Assembly: GCA_003439945.1 (NCBI GenBank)
Contig: QVRM01005923.1
Coordinates: 175,873-239,872 of the forward strand
Source of the DNA: Dermanyssus gallinae
Taxonomy: Eukaryota > Arthropoda > Arachnida > Mesostigmata > Dermanyssidae
Direction of reading: 5' to 3'
DNA: 64,000 nt
The position numbers and the translations under genes are program-made. Shown here one piece after another: positions 20,961 to 32,904 of the stretch (position 1 is its first letter; each line of letters opens with the position of its first letter). The notes under the pieces were generated by a model. It made no database searches. It saw only the letters and a program-made list of their open reading frames with translations, and had not been told where the DNA came from.

Positions 20961-22346
20961 GTTTTAGCAGGGGAGTTCTTTATTATGTCCTCATATGCAT
21001 ATACATGCACCAATCTTTTTAACGGTACATATGCACGGGACTCTGCTTCTGAGAACTCCCAAAGATACTTGTCCATGGGGCATGACTCTGGCGAAGTAGA
21101 GTATCTTACGTTGGGCGTTAAGTCAAGACAAGCCAAACTCGCCTTTGATTACTTCGCACGCAACCATGCTTCTAGGTATGTTCAGTGCATCTATACCAGG
21201 TGCATGTCGAGCTCTCATAAGCTTACTTACCAAAGAGCGCGACATTGCGATAACTGCACGTTAGTAAATAAGCGATGCGGGCTCCACCGCCTCTCGAGAG
21301 ATCGTTGAGATTTAAACCTCAGAAGGCCTTGCATATGTAGTTCATGCATGTTATTTTGGAGTGAAAATGATATTACTAAAGTTCGTGATACTGGTGTTGT
21401 TGTCCGACATAGGAGCACAAAATGTACAATTGCGAGACAGTCAGTCATCCTATACAGAAGCTAGCCACATTTCGAGTTCGTGAGAAAATGCTGCTTCCAC
21501 TGAAGAGCATATAACGCCGGCTAGAAGATGCGACATGGTAGTTCAGAAGAGAATCGACACACAATGACGTTATTTTTCTATTTCTTTTTCTAATTCTTCG
21601 ACAATTTGCAGCGCTCAAAACTAACGCAATGAAAATGAATGTATGTTATGCTTCTCCACACAACCTGTTAGGAAGTGTGTATGGGTCCATGAGGTAGTTG
21701 TTCACCATGTCAGCTCACAATGTTGTACTTAGGTTCTGTGTAGGCGAACTGGTTGTCTCGAAATTCTCGCAGACCATGTTTCCGTGAAAAACTATTTACT
21801 TGAACGAGCTCTACAATTTCCTATGTCGCTTTTGTAAATCGTCCCTTTCTATATACAAGGGAGTCCCTATTCGTGCCCCATTCTCAATGGCACCGAGTGT
21901 TTCGATTGGGCGGGAACCGTTGCGGTGTATCGGCAACTTTAAATCCAGTACTACATGTGTGTACATTGTTAACGATGATATAATTTTATGGACTATTTAA
22001 GCTGCGCATACGTTTAGTGAGGCTGGGACGAGCGCTAACATATTGAATTCAGTGTAGGGTTCAAAAAAGATCCAGACTGTTACATATTTAACTTTTAATC
22101 CTTGTAACTCATGCATATAAAGTGCAAACTTAATGATTACGTTTGTCTGACAGCTTGGCCTGTTATATTCGAAAAAAGCGGGCAAATTGACGCTCATTTG
22201 AAACGCGTCAGGCTCGATCCTGTCGTTAGATGACCTCATATATTTGATAAAGGCGTCTTGTGGCTAGCCGTGACCAAACATAATTTATGGAAGCGTGCAG
22301 TGATGACACGTCTATCCAATAGCGAATGGTTAGAGAAAGTGAGCCT

Positions 22347-22357
22347 TCTATTTAAGG
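22347..22357 (+). promoter_or_regulatory. TATA-like box upstream of the small ORF
   Basis: TCTATTTAAGG about 100 bases before the ATG. It is conserved in unit A (12612-12621) and in unit C (about 26048-26058), although unit C has lost its ATG. Whether it initiates transcription is inferred. Confidence 0.3.
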
Positions 22358-22455
22358 ACAACGGTTTCGGAATCTGACACACTAATGAGCCTGGACAATA
22401 AGTCTATTGAGCTTGCTATTAGCTTATTGTTGAGCACTCGTAGTCACATTTAACA

Positions 22456-22695
22456 ATGTATTTAGTCCGTGCACTGCTCATTGTAGCACTTGCTGTGGTC
22501 GCGACGCTTGCAGCCGTATCTCCACAAAAAAATCTGACTGAGGATATTGAGAATATCTTTTGCATAATGCAAAAAGGAATGGTAAGTGTTATCTCACTTC
22601 GTGATCATCAACATCTTACCCGATACTGCCTAATCAGTTATATTTCAGATGCTTGCGAAAATGTATTCCATGATATAGTTGTTTGTAACATTTAG
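22456..22695 (+). CDS. small putative secreted peptide ORF, unit B copy (79 residues)
   Basis: Starts MYLVRALLIVALAVVATLAA, then SPQKNLTEDIENIFCIMQKG. A GTAAGT donor at 22582 and a TATTTCAG acceptor ending at 22648 define a possible 67-base intron, whose length is not a multiple of three. Unspliced, the ORF continues to VVCNI. Spliced, it ends after about ten further residues. A TCTATTTAAGG box sits at 22347-22357, at plausible promoter distance. The product, if made, would be a tiny secreted peptide. No homologue is known to me. Confidence 0.4.
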   Translation: MYLVRALLIVALAVVATLAAVSPQKNLTEDIENIFCIMQKGMVSVISLRDHQHLTRYCLISYISDACENVFHDIVVCNI

Positions 22696-22826
22696 CTTGA
22701 CGGTGGCTTCAGTAGACTGCCAAACATTTCACTTAATTATTTTTACCGGTAAAGGCCACATTCTTCGTACGATGAGCGCGACGCTTAGCGTTCTATACGA
22801 GCTCCCCTAACCTCGCCTGAAAGTGA

Positions 22827-22828
<2 letters not shown>

Positions 22829-22875
<47 letters not shown>
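22829..22875. repeat. (TA)n late in unit B
   Basis: About 47 bases of TA between GTGATG and CGATCGTTGATT. The same site has 13 bases in unit A (13090-13102) and an interrupted ATATTTATACTATCG in unit C (26540-26555). This shows length change at a fixed place. Confidence 0.9.
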
Positions 22876-22876
<1 letters not shown>

Positions 22877-23337
22877 GATCGTTGATTGGTTTTCGTGAAA
22901 AATACATATTCCGGAAATTACATTTTCTTCTAAAGCTAGTAAAGGAACTATTAACAAAACAAACGCGTTAGATTGTTTAAGAGCTGTTGACGAAATCAGC
23001 TTCGACTGATGCAAGTGCTCCTAATAGCCTTGGTTTGGGCCGGACTCTTTTATTTTCGAAAGTGCCTATAGTGCCTGGTTTATTGTCCTACTGCTCAGCT
23101 GTGAGCGGAAGCTTAACGAGCGGAATCAGGCTTATCGTACCCTCACACAAATGTAATCGCGTTTTCTCTGAGCATGCAACTGTAAATCTGTCTTAGAGTA
23201 GGACGCGAAGAGACAAAGCCACAAGCTCTTGCAAACCACGTACTCGTATGTGATTTCCGTTTCCTCAACCATTTCTACCTTGCTTTACTTTGCAATGACT
23301 ATTTACTGATTTGTCGTCCTAAAGTCATGCAATTGTA

Positions 23338-23340
<3 letters not shown>

Positions 23341-23401
<61 letters not shown>

Positions 23402-23421
23402 GAGTATATATATATATATAT
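23341..23421. repeat. (TA)n at the start of unit C
   Basis: 60 bases of TA, then CGAG, then 17 more. This is the longest TA array in the window. Confidence 0.9.
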
Positions 23422-24153
23422 CATGCCCAGACGATTACTGAAGGCTCTGAAGATGGCAGCTACAAGTCTCCTACAAGCAGGACTCACCGCCCCCACTGTC
23501 AAGTTTTGTCTGGCCGGCGACACCGGTTCGTCGCTTTCAAAGCTGGCTGACCTCCTGTATGGAACTGGACCGGAATTATGATGAACAAGTCGATGATGCT
23601 ACATCCGTTAAGACTTGTTTACGTAAAGCTACCTTTTAGGTTTGCTCCACCATTAGTTCCGTAGTTAAAGTCACAGTTAATGGCTGTTGTCTATGTCAGA
23701 GTTAACACCGACATACTGGATGTTACTATGTCGGTAATTTTAATTGAGTTAGGAGATAAGCGTTCAGGGTGTTTCTTTTTTGATTAGCTGATATTATTTC
23801 CGTCGTCTAATGTAAATACACCAACAATAAGCAACGAGACTTAATATTAATAACGGCAAGGCAAAGAATACAAAGTTTAGACGTGGATGACGTGTGGCCG
23901 CTGCTGACAAGATACATTGCGGTGGCCAAATGCTGAAGTTTATGAACTCCTTCCGTCATATCGGGCCACGACTTCAATATTTAATTAGGACTTGGACCTG
24001 TTACATAACGCGTATCTACTGTCAGAAAAGCCTAATTTGTGTGAAAGCAGTTAGATTTTGACTGAGAGAACCAACCATGCATACCAAGTATTGTCTAGAA
24101 AACCAAACCAAATAACCATTTAAATATGTTTCAGCGCTGCTTTTCTTCTATAC

Positions 24154-24670
24154 TTGACTGTTGTGACCGTCCATGCCCTGCGACTTTACACTGTTGAGGA
24201 ATTAGTGACGTTCTGCAAGCACACATGGATTGAAAGCGTCGTGAATAAATATGTAGAGGGTTCTCTAAAATGTACAATATCGTTGTTTTTGCTAGCAGGG
24301 AACATCGACACTGTAACGCGAAGAGCAACCTCCAATAAATTGCTTATGAAGAGTGAGCACCGTTATGATGAGGAAGAGAGCATGCGTATGCGTGATAGAA
24401 TAGAGCGCAAACCCTATAGGTGCACAGTCCGCCGGCAGAATAAGAGCAGGTATAGCATGACACAGAAACAGTTGCGACAGCACTTTACAGTTCCTTTGTT
24501 CGACGCAAACGCCCTCGCAGTAGGCCCAGTTTCTAAGCAACTGCTCACTATGAAGCACCTTTTACTGTTTACAATGGAAGAGGTTGTGCAGACCTTACGC
24601 GGGCTACCCAAGAATAAGAGTAGTAGTCTTGACGGGATCTATTGCGAATATTGGGTTGGGTCGTCTGATG
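24154..24670 (+). pseudogene. RT-like N-terminal fragment in unit C
   Basis: Same segment as in unit B, but without the internal stop, so a 201-residue frame is open (24154-24759). It includes MTQKQLRQHFTVPLFDAN and MEEVVQTLRGLPKNKSS. It is still only the pre-RT part of a non-LTR polymerase and ends in non-homologous residues. Confidence 0.45.
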
Positions 24671-26159
24671 TTTTAGCAGGGGAGCTCTTTATTATGTCCT
24701 CATGCATATACATGCACCAACCTTTTCAACGGTACATATGCACGGGACTCTGCTTCTGAGAACTCCCAAAGATACTTGTCTATCTCTTCTCTCTCTAGAA
24801 AGAGTATCTTACGTTGGGCGTTAAGTCAAGACAAGCCAAACTCGCCTTTGATTACTCCGCACGCGACCATGCTTCTAGGTATGTTCAGTGCATCTATACC
24901 AGGTGCATGTCGAGCTCTCATAAGCTTACTGACGAAAGAGCGCGACATTGCGATAACTGCATGTTAGTAAATAAGCGATGCGGGCTCCACCGCCTCTCGA
25001 GAGATCGTTGAGATTTAAACCTCAAACGGCCTTGCATATGAAGTTCATGCATGTTATTTTGGAGTGAAAATGATATTACTAAAGTTCGTGACACTGGTGT
25101 TGTTGTCCGACATAGGAGCACAAAATGTACAATTGCGAGACAGTCAGTCATCCTATACAGAAGCTAGCCACATTTCGAGTTCGTGAGAAAATGCTGCTTC
25201 CACTGAAGAGCATATAACGCCGGCTAGAAGATGCGACATGGTAGTTCAGAAGAGAATCGACACACAATGACGTTATTTTTCTATTTCTTTTTCTAATTCT
25301 TCGACAATTTGCAGCGCTCAAAACTAACGCAATGAAAATGAATGTATGGTATGCTTCTCCACACAACCTGTTAGGAAGTGTGTATGGGTCCATGAGGTAG
25401 TTGTTCACCATGTCAGCTCACAATGTTGTACTTAGTTTCTGTATAGGCGAACTGGTTGTCTCGAAATTCTCGCAGACCATGTTTCAGTGAAAAAATATTT
25501 ACTTGAACGAGCTCTACAATTTCCTATGTCGCTTTTGTAAATCGTCCCTTTCTATATACAAGGGAGACCCTATTCGTGCCCCATTCTCAATGGCACCGAG
25601 TGTTTCGATTGGGCGGGAACCGTTGCGGTGTATCGGCAACGTTAAATCCAGTACTACATGTGTGTACATTGTTAACGGTGATATAATTTTATGGACTATT
25701 TAAGCTGCGCATACATTTAGTGAGGCTGGGACGAGCGCTAACATATTGAATTCAGTGTAGGGTTCAAAAAAGATCCAGACTGTTACATATTTAACTTTTA
25801 ATCCTTGTAACTCATGCATATAAAGTGCAAACTTAATGATTACGTTTGTCTGACAGCTTGGCCTGTTATATTCGAAAAAAGCGGGCAAATTGACACACAT
25901 TTGAAACGCGTCAGGCTCGATCCTGTCGTTAGATGACCTCATATATTTGATAAAGGCGTCTTGTGGCTAGCCGTGACCAAACATAATTTAAGAAAGCGTG
26001 CAGTGATGACACGTCTATCCAATAGCGGATGGTTAGAGAAAGTGAGCCTTCTATTTAAGGACAACGGTTTCGGAATCTGACACACTATTAAGGCTGGACA
26101 ATAAGTCTATTGAGCTTGCTATAAGCTTATCGTAGAGCTTTCATAGCCATATATTTTAC

Positions 26160-26592
26160 TAGTTTAACAATATATTTAGTCCGATTACTGCTCATTGCAG
26201 CATTTACTGTCGTCGCAGCGTTCACAGGCGTGCTTCCACGAAAAAAATCCGTTTTTTTTTTCTTTTTTGCCTTTTAAAAGGAGCCGTAAGTCGTATATAT
26301 ACGTCGTGATCATCAACATCTTAACCGCTACTGGCTAATTAGTTATATTCACATGCTTGCGTGAATGTATTCCATAATATTGTTGTTTATAACATTTACA
26401 TTTAGCCTAACGGTGGCTCTAGTAGACTACCAAACATTTCACTTATTTACGTTCACCGGTAAATGCCACATTCTTCGTACGGTGAGCGCGAAGCTTAGCG
26501 CTCCATACGAGCTCCCCCAACCTCGTCTGAAAGTGTTGATATTTATACTATCGTTAATTAGTCTTCGCGAAAAATACATATGCCGAACATGA
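26160..26592 (+). pseudogene. decayed copy of the small secreted peptide ORF, unit C
   Basis: The start codon position reads ATA. Then YLVRLLLIAAFTVVAAF is recognisable, and the middle is replaced by a T-rich run. The donor-like GCCGTAAGT remains. Downstream, a separate open frame (26365-26592) starts MYSIILLFITFTFSLTVALV and aligns in frame with sequence after the ORF in units A and B (…VDCQTFHL…FTGKGHILRT). That hints at another exon or frame. No function can be assigned. Confidence 0.35.
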
Positions 26593-26856
26593 TTTTTTCT
26601 TCTATAGCTATTAAAGGAACTATTTACAAAACAAACACGTTAGACTGTTTGAGAGCTGTCGACGAAATGCCACGCAATGTCAGGTCTAAGCAAGATAATA
26701 GAAACGCAGACTAATACTGGGTTGCACAAAAATCATGTTTGCTAGAAATAACGATTGTGCGAGAAAACAACCTAAGAGGCCTAGCTCCGCTAAGTTCAAC
26801 CTTAACAGTTGTCCCAGCCAGGGAACCGTAACTGATTGGTGTCTGGTTTGAGGTAA

Positions 26857-26950
26857 TTCGTCGTGGCGTGGTGCATTCGCATGCGCCTTGTAACCGGAGA
26901 AGACACATATGTGCACGGTTTCTAGTTTAGCACAATTGTATGTTTGGGGT
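26857..26950 (+). repeat. tRNA-derived SINE, copy 2
   Basis: Plus-strand copy with GTGGCGTGGTGCATTCGC, CTTGTAACCGGAGAAGACACAT, a decayed B box (GGTTTCTAG) and the tail GCACAATTGTATGTTTGGGG. It is more diverged than the other two copies. Confidence 0.6.
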
Positions 26951-27899
26951 TTTTGGTGTCCGTTTTACGAAACATTGCGAAAGTAATTCTGTGGACGTTA
27001 AATATTAGCCTTATTGTCACTGTTTTTACTGACTGAGTATTGGCGACCCACCTGAAGTTATGCCTAGCTCTGAGTATGCGCACGCAACACCAATTTCCAG
27101 TTCGGCTTGCTCTTTAGACCTGACGCCTGTGATAATTTTGTGGCAATGCAAAATAACAGTTGTTCAATAGCCAGTTGGAAAATTGGATTGCTCGTCGGTC
27201 CGACGTTTGCCCAACAGACAAGCTAATATGTCTTTTGAAACACCTGACTGGTGACAAACCGAAAAGGCGTGTGGTTTAGCTCGAAATTTGTGTCAACAAT
27301 TACAGTATTGCGCTTCAATTGCTGAGGTAAAACTATGGTCGGGTCGTCGCCGTTCGTGAGCGACAGTTTTACGACCTGATGAACGAACGTTCGTCGTGTA
27401 ACAAACCCGAGCGATGTTCGTGGGTTACGCTTGCTGCTCAATACTGTGACCGCGAAGATCTAGACGTTGGCTGCCCTTAGTAGCAGCTCAATTGAGACGT
27501 ATACAGTTGCATTCTGGCCTGCATTACGTGCTGCTGTTCCTGGTTACATATTTTTGAATTACAGCGAACGGCACCGATACGGCGGCGGGTCCACAGATCA
27601 TGTTGAAGGTGTGGATAACCCCATTCGAGCCAGCAGACCAGTGTCCAGGATGCTGCTGTTAAAGATGTCGTTTTGTTATTGGCGTTTTTTCGGCGGTTCG
27701 CTGATCATAAGGAGGCATACACGGCACTCCTTTCAACACCTGCTACTCCTGAGCAGCCAGCCCGCTATAGGCAACAATCAGCGACGACACGACAAGGAGA
27801 GGTCATCATATTTCAAATAAACTACAATCTACAGTAGTGATGGCCAAAAGCACCAGCAACAACAGTCTATGCACAGATACCCTGCTGAACACACACACA

Positions 27900-28450
27900 G
27901 GGATCTGCAACGGTTTTGGCGGGCCCTGGCTTATTGGCAGGCACTATTATTCTCTACATGGTTTCCGCGTATCTCATCAACGGCGAGGATAGAAAATTGG
28001 TCCGCTCGTTTGTGGATATGGGTAGCTCGGTAACATTCGTGTCGCCGAAACTAGTAGCGCAGATGTCTAACATTCGGTCACAGTAGCAGAAGACTCGACT
28101 ATCTAGCCAAGGATTTGGTGCGGACGAAAGGGTGGTCGACTCTCTACAGTATTGTCATTTCAAAGTACACATAACAACCAAACGATTGATCTGGTTGCCA
28201 CATGAGTTTGCTGACATCCGCGTGGATCGTCGAGTTCCATCGTTCAATGCGCTGCGCGAGGCAGGCTCTAATTGCCTTTAGCAAAAGCCACCAACTTGAT
28301 GATCGCTGCTTGCTTGAAGGCGACCCCGAACCACCCTGCATACTCTTTGGTATGGATCAGCTCTTTAAGGCTGTTTACCGAGAAGGAGAAGTGTCGCTTT
28401 TTTCGGGGGAATTCGCTAAGCGTTTACGACACGAATGGCTTATTGGTGGC
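27900..28450 (+). pseudogene. BEL protease region
   Basis: Reads LVRSFVDMGSSVTFVSPKLV, the D-x-GS pocket and following strand of the retroviral-type aspartic protease as seen in Pao/BEL polyproteins. After stops and a frameshift come FADIRVDRRVPSF and PPCILFGMDQLF, and then EFAKRLRHEWLIGG, matching the C-terminal protease and linker block. The same block is present in the inverted copy. Confidence 0.65.
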
Positions 28451-28489
28451 TCCGAAGAGGTTCACGGCTTCCAGGCCGAGGAACCATCA

Positions 28490-29130
28490 AAGCGAGTCGG
28501 ACCCTACTATATGCCTCACCATCGCATCGGCCCCTACGAGAGGTCTCGAACTGTATTTGATTACAGTAGCGCTGCACCAGGAGAATGTTCTCTCGATCGC
28601 CATCTTCAAGTCGGCCCTAATCTCAAACCCGATATGATAAAATTACTGGTAACACTTCGATCGTGCCTGAGGACAGGAGGTTATTTTGCTTCCTATGGAA
28701 GGGCCCGAATGACAAAGGAATTTGTTCCTATCAGATGTGTCGCGTGACGTGGAGTGCAGCCTCCGGTGGCTTCTTACTACCTGCAGTCCTGCTAAAAACT
28801 TTCACCGTATGGACCCCCACGAACGAACTCGTGCTTTCGAGTTCGTTCTTTCATGACACTATGCTGCGTAGCTTCAACAGCGAAGACGAGGCATGCCAAT
28901 TTGTAACAAGGTTGATTGATGCACTCAGCCACGCTGGAACGAAACTGGCTAAGTGGACAATGAACTCCGCAACCGTCATCAATCACCTTTGCGATATCGG
29001 GCATGGACATCTCGACTGCACAGAGCTGAGGATTTTGGGTATGAGATGGACACTATTCTCGAATGAACTTACCGTTCATGCAAACAGCCTTAACATATCC
29101 CGTCGACCCGAAATAATCACTAAGTAGAAG
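28490..29130 (+). pseudogene. BEL reverse transcriptase remnants
   Basis: GPYYMPHHRIG, then RTVFDYSSAAPGECSLDRHL and VGPNLKPDMIKLL are hallmark Pao/BEL RT motifs. Next come FCFLWKGPNDKG and YQMCRVTW in another frame. After a gap that removes the catalytic YVDD region, FNSEDEACQFVTRLIDALSH, LAKWTMNSATV and LRILGMRW follow. Integrase and RNase H are absent. The copy cannot be autonomous. Confidence 0.7.
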
Positions 29131-29347
29131 GTACGGCAGCAGGCTGCAGAAATATTCCATAGTGAGAGCCGTATCTGCCGCCGTTGTTGAGTACCTGTAT
29201 TCGAAATCAATTCATTTGCGCATGCACCCAACGGTCGCAGAATTCAGTTCGCGCGGCAAAACCCAACGGACACTAGTGGACGAGCTCAGTCGTACGAAAA
29301 GCACTTGTCGATCGTCATCGCAGCAATGAGGACTACACAGTAGAGAG

Positions 29348-29348
<1 letters not shown>

Positions 29349-29381
<33 letters not shown>

Positions 29382-30410
29382 CCCAGACCAATAACGAAAG
29401 TTCAGCAGAAGGCGGATACAAGTCTCCTACAAGCAGGGCTCACCGGCTACACCGGTTTGTCATTTTTTAAGTTCAAGTCAAATTTCGCGCCAATCGGTTG
29501 CGGCGTCTATTTTTGAGTTTGGCTCAAAGATGTCTAGAAAACAGAATTCGGCGATTTGAAAAAAAGCCAAAACTTAAGCAGAAACGCATCTGCACCATGT
29601 TCTATGTTAAAAACCAAGCACTTTCCTGAAACATCGTGTATACGTGGTACCGTCGATTTCATCGAAGATAATCAATCGTTAAAACACATTGTAACATTGC
29701 ATGCCGAATTGGGGATATCGCTGCAATCGTTTTAACCGATATTCGTCAGAAAAACTAGAAACGAAGTTTGTTCTGAAAAGTTTAACTTTTAGTAACTGAA
29801 GGCCCTTTCGGTGGCCAAGGGAAGAAGCTCGGACGAAGTAGATCTAACACTAAGGTTCTTTCGACTGCTTTGTTCGACTACAGGGGAATCATCTTTCGCG
29901 ATTTTTTTCCGCCTGATGATTTAAAATAAATTGAGAAGAAGAGGTATTGTCAGCCAAGGAAAAAATTGAGTATTTACAGTTGTTCAGGTTACACGAAGGT
30001 CTGCAAGCACACATGGATTGAGAGCGTCGTGAATAAGTATGTAGAGAGCTTTCTAAATTGTACAATATCGTTGTGATTGCTAGCAGGGATCATCGACACT
30101 GTAACGCAAAGAGCAACCTACAAAAAATGCTTATGAAGAGTTAGCGCCGTTATGATGAGGATGAGAGCATGCGTATGCTTAGGACGCAAACCCTATGTGT
30201 GCACAGTCCGCCGGCAGAATAAAAGCAGGTATAGCGTGACACAGAAATAGTTGCGACAGCACTTTACAATTCCTTTGTTTGACGCAAACGCCCCCCCAGT
30301 TGACCCAGTTATTAAGCAACTAAAGCTCAACATGAAGCTTCTTCTACCGTTTACAATGGAAGATGTTGTGCAGATCTTGCGCGCGTTACCCAAGAATTTT
30401 CTTCTTCTGT
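29349..30410 (+). repeat. repeat unit E (partial copy of the 3.64 kb unit)
   Basis: Starts with a 32-base TA tract (29349-29380) and GCCCAGACCAATAACGAAAG, like the unit start. It is interrupted by foreign sequence between about 29460 and 29990, then resumes with CTGCAAGCACACATGGATTG and the RT-like fragment (FDANAP...PFTMEDVVQILRALPK). It ends near 30410. It is more diverged than B and C. Confidence 0.7.
29490..29625. repeat. diverged dispersed repeat (pair with 1268-1425)
   Basis: GCCAATCGGTTGCGGCGTCTAT and, further on, CGCATCTGCACCATGTTCTAT match the copy near 1.3 kb. It is embedded inside unit E, hence inserted after that unit. Confidence 0.5.
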
Positions 30411-30419
30411 CAGGGTTTA

Positions 30420-30757
30420 TTCCCCAAGAGACCCCCACAAGCATTCCTCAATAGATCCGCATACCTCCCGTCCTTCATTGATGATATAATATATCCTTAA
30501 ATAACTTCAAGGAGAATTTAAAGTCACACCTATTACCCCGTCAATAATGGATACACTAGTCTTCCTAAATTGACCCTCGCATAGAGGTAAACACAAGTAA
30601 TTTTATTCCGGCTGCAACTTTTTACCAACACAATGGTAACTGTAGTAGGTTTGAATTACTATATCCTCCTTGCAAATAATTGTAAATGTATGAAACAACA
30701 TACCATTGTAATTGTGTATATAATAAATAAATAACCTTGTTCAAAAAAAAAAAAATC
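30420..30757 (+). mobile_element. 3' tail of an unidentified polyadenylated element
   Basis: No coding domain beyond a possible NNFKENLKSHLL end motif typical of RT-element C-termini. Repeated AATAAATAA motifs are followed by 13 A at 30745-30757. It looks like the 3' UTR and poly(A) tail of a retrotransposed element, severely 5' truncated. Confidence 0.45.
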
Positions 30758-30879
30758 GAGTTTTTGTTTTGTGTAATTTGCTATTGTCTTGAAGGATTGC
30801 TTCAGAATTTTTCACCTGAATAACTAACTCCATTTGTGAATTCTACAGTCTCAACATTATAATGTATCCTCTTTTAGCA

Positions 30880-32664
30880 CTAAACGTCACGTTCTTGCTT
30901 TAATGGTGTTTTGTACAGGGACCTTGGGCTTCTAGGGCCGATGCTGGTCTCACTAAGATACGTTGCAGCACCATTGCTACCGTTGGATCGACTGAACTGA
31001 GCGACCCCCAAGGCAAACTCAAAGCCCGTCACCGTTAGAACATTGAGGTAACCTAAAGCCCTTTGGTATGACGTCAGCCGACCTAGCCAGTGCCATGATA
31101 TAAAGCATTGGGGAAAGTGCACCTCCCAGAGGGAGAGCGACATTGCCTATAAAGTGTAACTTAGTGTATGTGTTCCTTGGCACTCGACCAGTTTTTGACA
31201 ATCGTTGAGGTATGTTTCAGTCAGATGAAAGATTAATTGCTTGTTTTTAATTATATCTATGTCAAACTAGTAACAGCTGCAATGTGGCCGATATTGTTAT
31301 ACGTTCTCTCGAAGTCAAAGAACACGACTATAATATGGTCCCCTTTGGCGGTTTCGTTTATCATTATCAGTATATAAATCCAGAATATTGTCCTTGCCCG
31401 TTAGTAATGTAGTAGTAATAATAAATAGTAATGACCATTAACCGCACAGATAATAAGCGAATTTTCCTTTATTCTGTGATAATGCAAGCGGGCGACAGGA
31501 GTCCAGGCGTTTTAGAATATATTATGCATGAGATGGTTTGAATATCACCCTGCACGAGCCTAGTTGTGACTGCAGTCTACCTTGTTTCAAAAGTGGTATC
31601 CCTTCTCCAGACTTCCAGTCAGTTGGAAATTCTCCTCTTATGAGAATAGCGTGGGAGTCATCTAAACAAATTCCCTCTTGGTACCATCTAGTGGCTTTAG
31701 CTGCTTGTCGCTGGTGCCGCATCTTGTGCGTTCGCAGTAGCCACACTAGATCGAACAGACCTCATGGAGTAAGCCAGTAAGTTTTACATCCGGTGGAGAT
31801 ACCTCTTGTTTGGTAGTCAGCTTGTAGGACTCTCTGATAGTAGTACTGACTTCAGTACCCGTTGTTTTCAGAGAGGGGCTATAAGTAGTCATCATTCAGT
31901 TTATTCACAGGTAGTTGCAAGTAATCCACATGTTTTATAATTCAGTGTTCAAACTAGGCAGGATGGCCTTTCGCACGTATCTCTGGAGAACGATTGTCCT
32001 CCTGTATAGTTCTGATCTGCACTAAGTGGTATTCTGTCTGATATGAGGTCATCCGTAAAGGTTCTCTCTCTACATAGTGCCAACGCTGCCAATGCGTTCC
32101 TTGGTTCAAGCACACGCTGAATGAGGCAATTATCGATTGACGTTTTTAACGTCTGTCTGTCTAAGGTAAGGCGCAATCACTTGTAAGCTATTTTGGATGA
32201 TTGGTGCAATCTTTAGGTCGGCATCACAAAGCTTCCAAATAAGCATTATAGCTGCCGTTGCTTTGGCCCGTTTTTCTTCTATGTGCCTGTCAAACAAGAG
32301 TCTTGGGGTTAAGAGTCACGTCTAGATATGCGAAATAACTTACTAGCCCTAGAAGATTGGGGAAGGGTTTCTCTTACCTTTATTACGGTAAACTTTATAT
32401 ATCGCGCGTATGATTTTTGTATCCGTAGCGTAGATATACGTAGTGTCGGGCATGGTCTAAAATGATTGCACTGCCCTCAATCTTTAGAACGAAGTAATTT
32501 GTTAGCTCATTGCTAACTCCGTCGACATCAGTGTGAGATTCTATAAATCCAGAACGGTACCGTGTCACGAGAGTCAGACTGCCGTCATTCAAACTGGTGT
32601 AGTCACGGTAATCGAGATTGTTGAGCACTCTTTGCCATGTTTGGTCACATTTGCACTGTCCCAC
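30880..32664 (-). mobile_element. I-like non-LTR element, truncated minus copy
   Basis: Minus-strand blocks match the plus-strand element at 61500-63120. The EN end has SLNDGSLTLVTRYRSGFIES and VSNELTNYFVLKIE. The RT entry has LIRGEFPTDWKSGEGIPLLK. The palm has GNVALPLGGALSPMLYIMAL. Order and spacing are kept, but frames are broken and the RT motif A region is not readable. It begins inside EN, so gag and the first half of EN are missing. Confidence 0.7.
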
Positions 32665-32904
32665 ACAGTGGAGCTTTGTCAGTAAAAGTATTTCTTTATT
32701 AAAAATGCATCATTTTTGGGTATGTAAATATGAACATAATATATTTGACACACATGGTAAAACGGTATAGGAGTATGCTCGCTGGAGCTGAGAGAGCGAC
32801 ACGAACTCAGCACAGTCGGTGAGATCGTTCGAGGGGCATGAACCGCCACGACGACGGAATTTGCAGTCCTCTCTGGGATCATGAGACCCAGCGGACAAGA
32901 CTTA

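Larger units (their letters stand above)
19672..23310 (+). repeat. 3.64 kb repeat unit B (tandem with unit C)
   Basis: Runs from TTGTCGTCCTAAA at 19672 to the next TTGTCGTCCTAAA at 23311. It contains, in order, a TA tract, a CTGAAGATGGCAGCTACAAG block, an RT-like fragment, a long AT-rich part shared with unit A, a signal-peptide ORF and a second TA tract. Unit C repeats nearly all of it at high identity, so the duplication is recent. No terminal inverted repeats or LTRs were found. Its class is unknown: a composite retroelement, a large satellite-like unit or a segmental duplication. Confidence 0.85.
23311..26665 (+). repeat. repeat unit C (tandem duplicate of B, 3'-truncated)
   Basis: Collinear with unit B from its TTGTCGTCCTAAA start until GAGCTGTCGACGAAAT near 26665, so about 650 bases of the unit's end are missing. 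Identity is very high in the first 2.7 kb and lower in the last 0.6 kb, where a T-rich insertion and several changes occur. That contrast suggests a mosaic origin or later conversion between B and C. Confidence 0.85.
27000..29130 (+). mobile_element. Pao/BEL-type LTR retrotransposon fragment, plus copy
   Basis: A non-coding first part (27000-27900) is followed by protease and RT segments in a Pao/BEL arrangement. Gag is essentially missing. The part 27000-28450 is repeated in inverted orientation at 34002-35450. No LTR pair could be delimited by eye, although 27000-27900 could include LTR or leader sequence. Internal deletions fall between protease and RT and within the RT palm. The copy is defective, and is described only as a genomic relic. 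Confidence 0.7.

Noticed and set aside
27467..27820. 117-codon frame repeated as inverted copy at 34630-34983
   Set aside because: Its identity in both copies follows from the recent inverted duplication. The sequence has no domain and lies in the non-coding leader of the BEL fragment.
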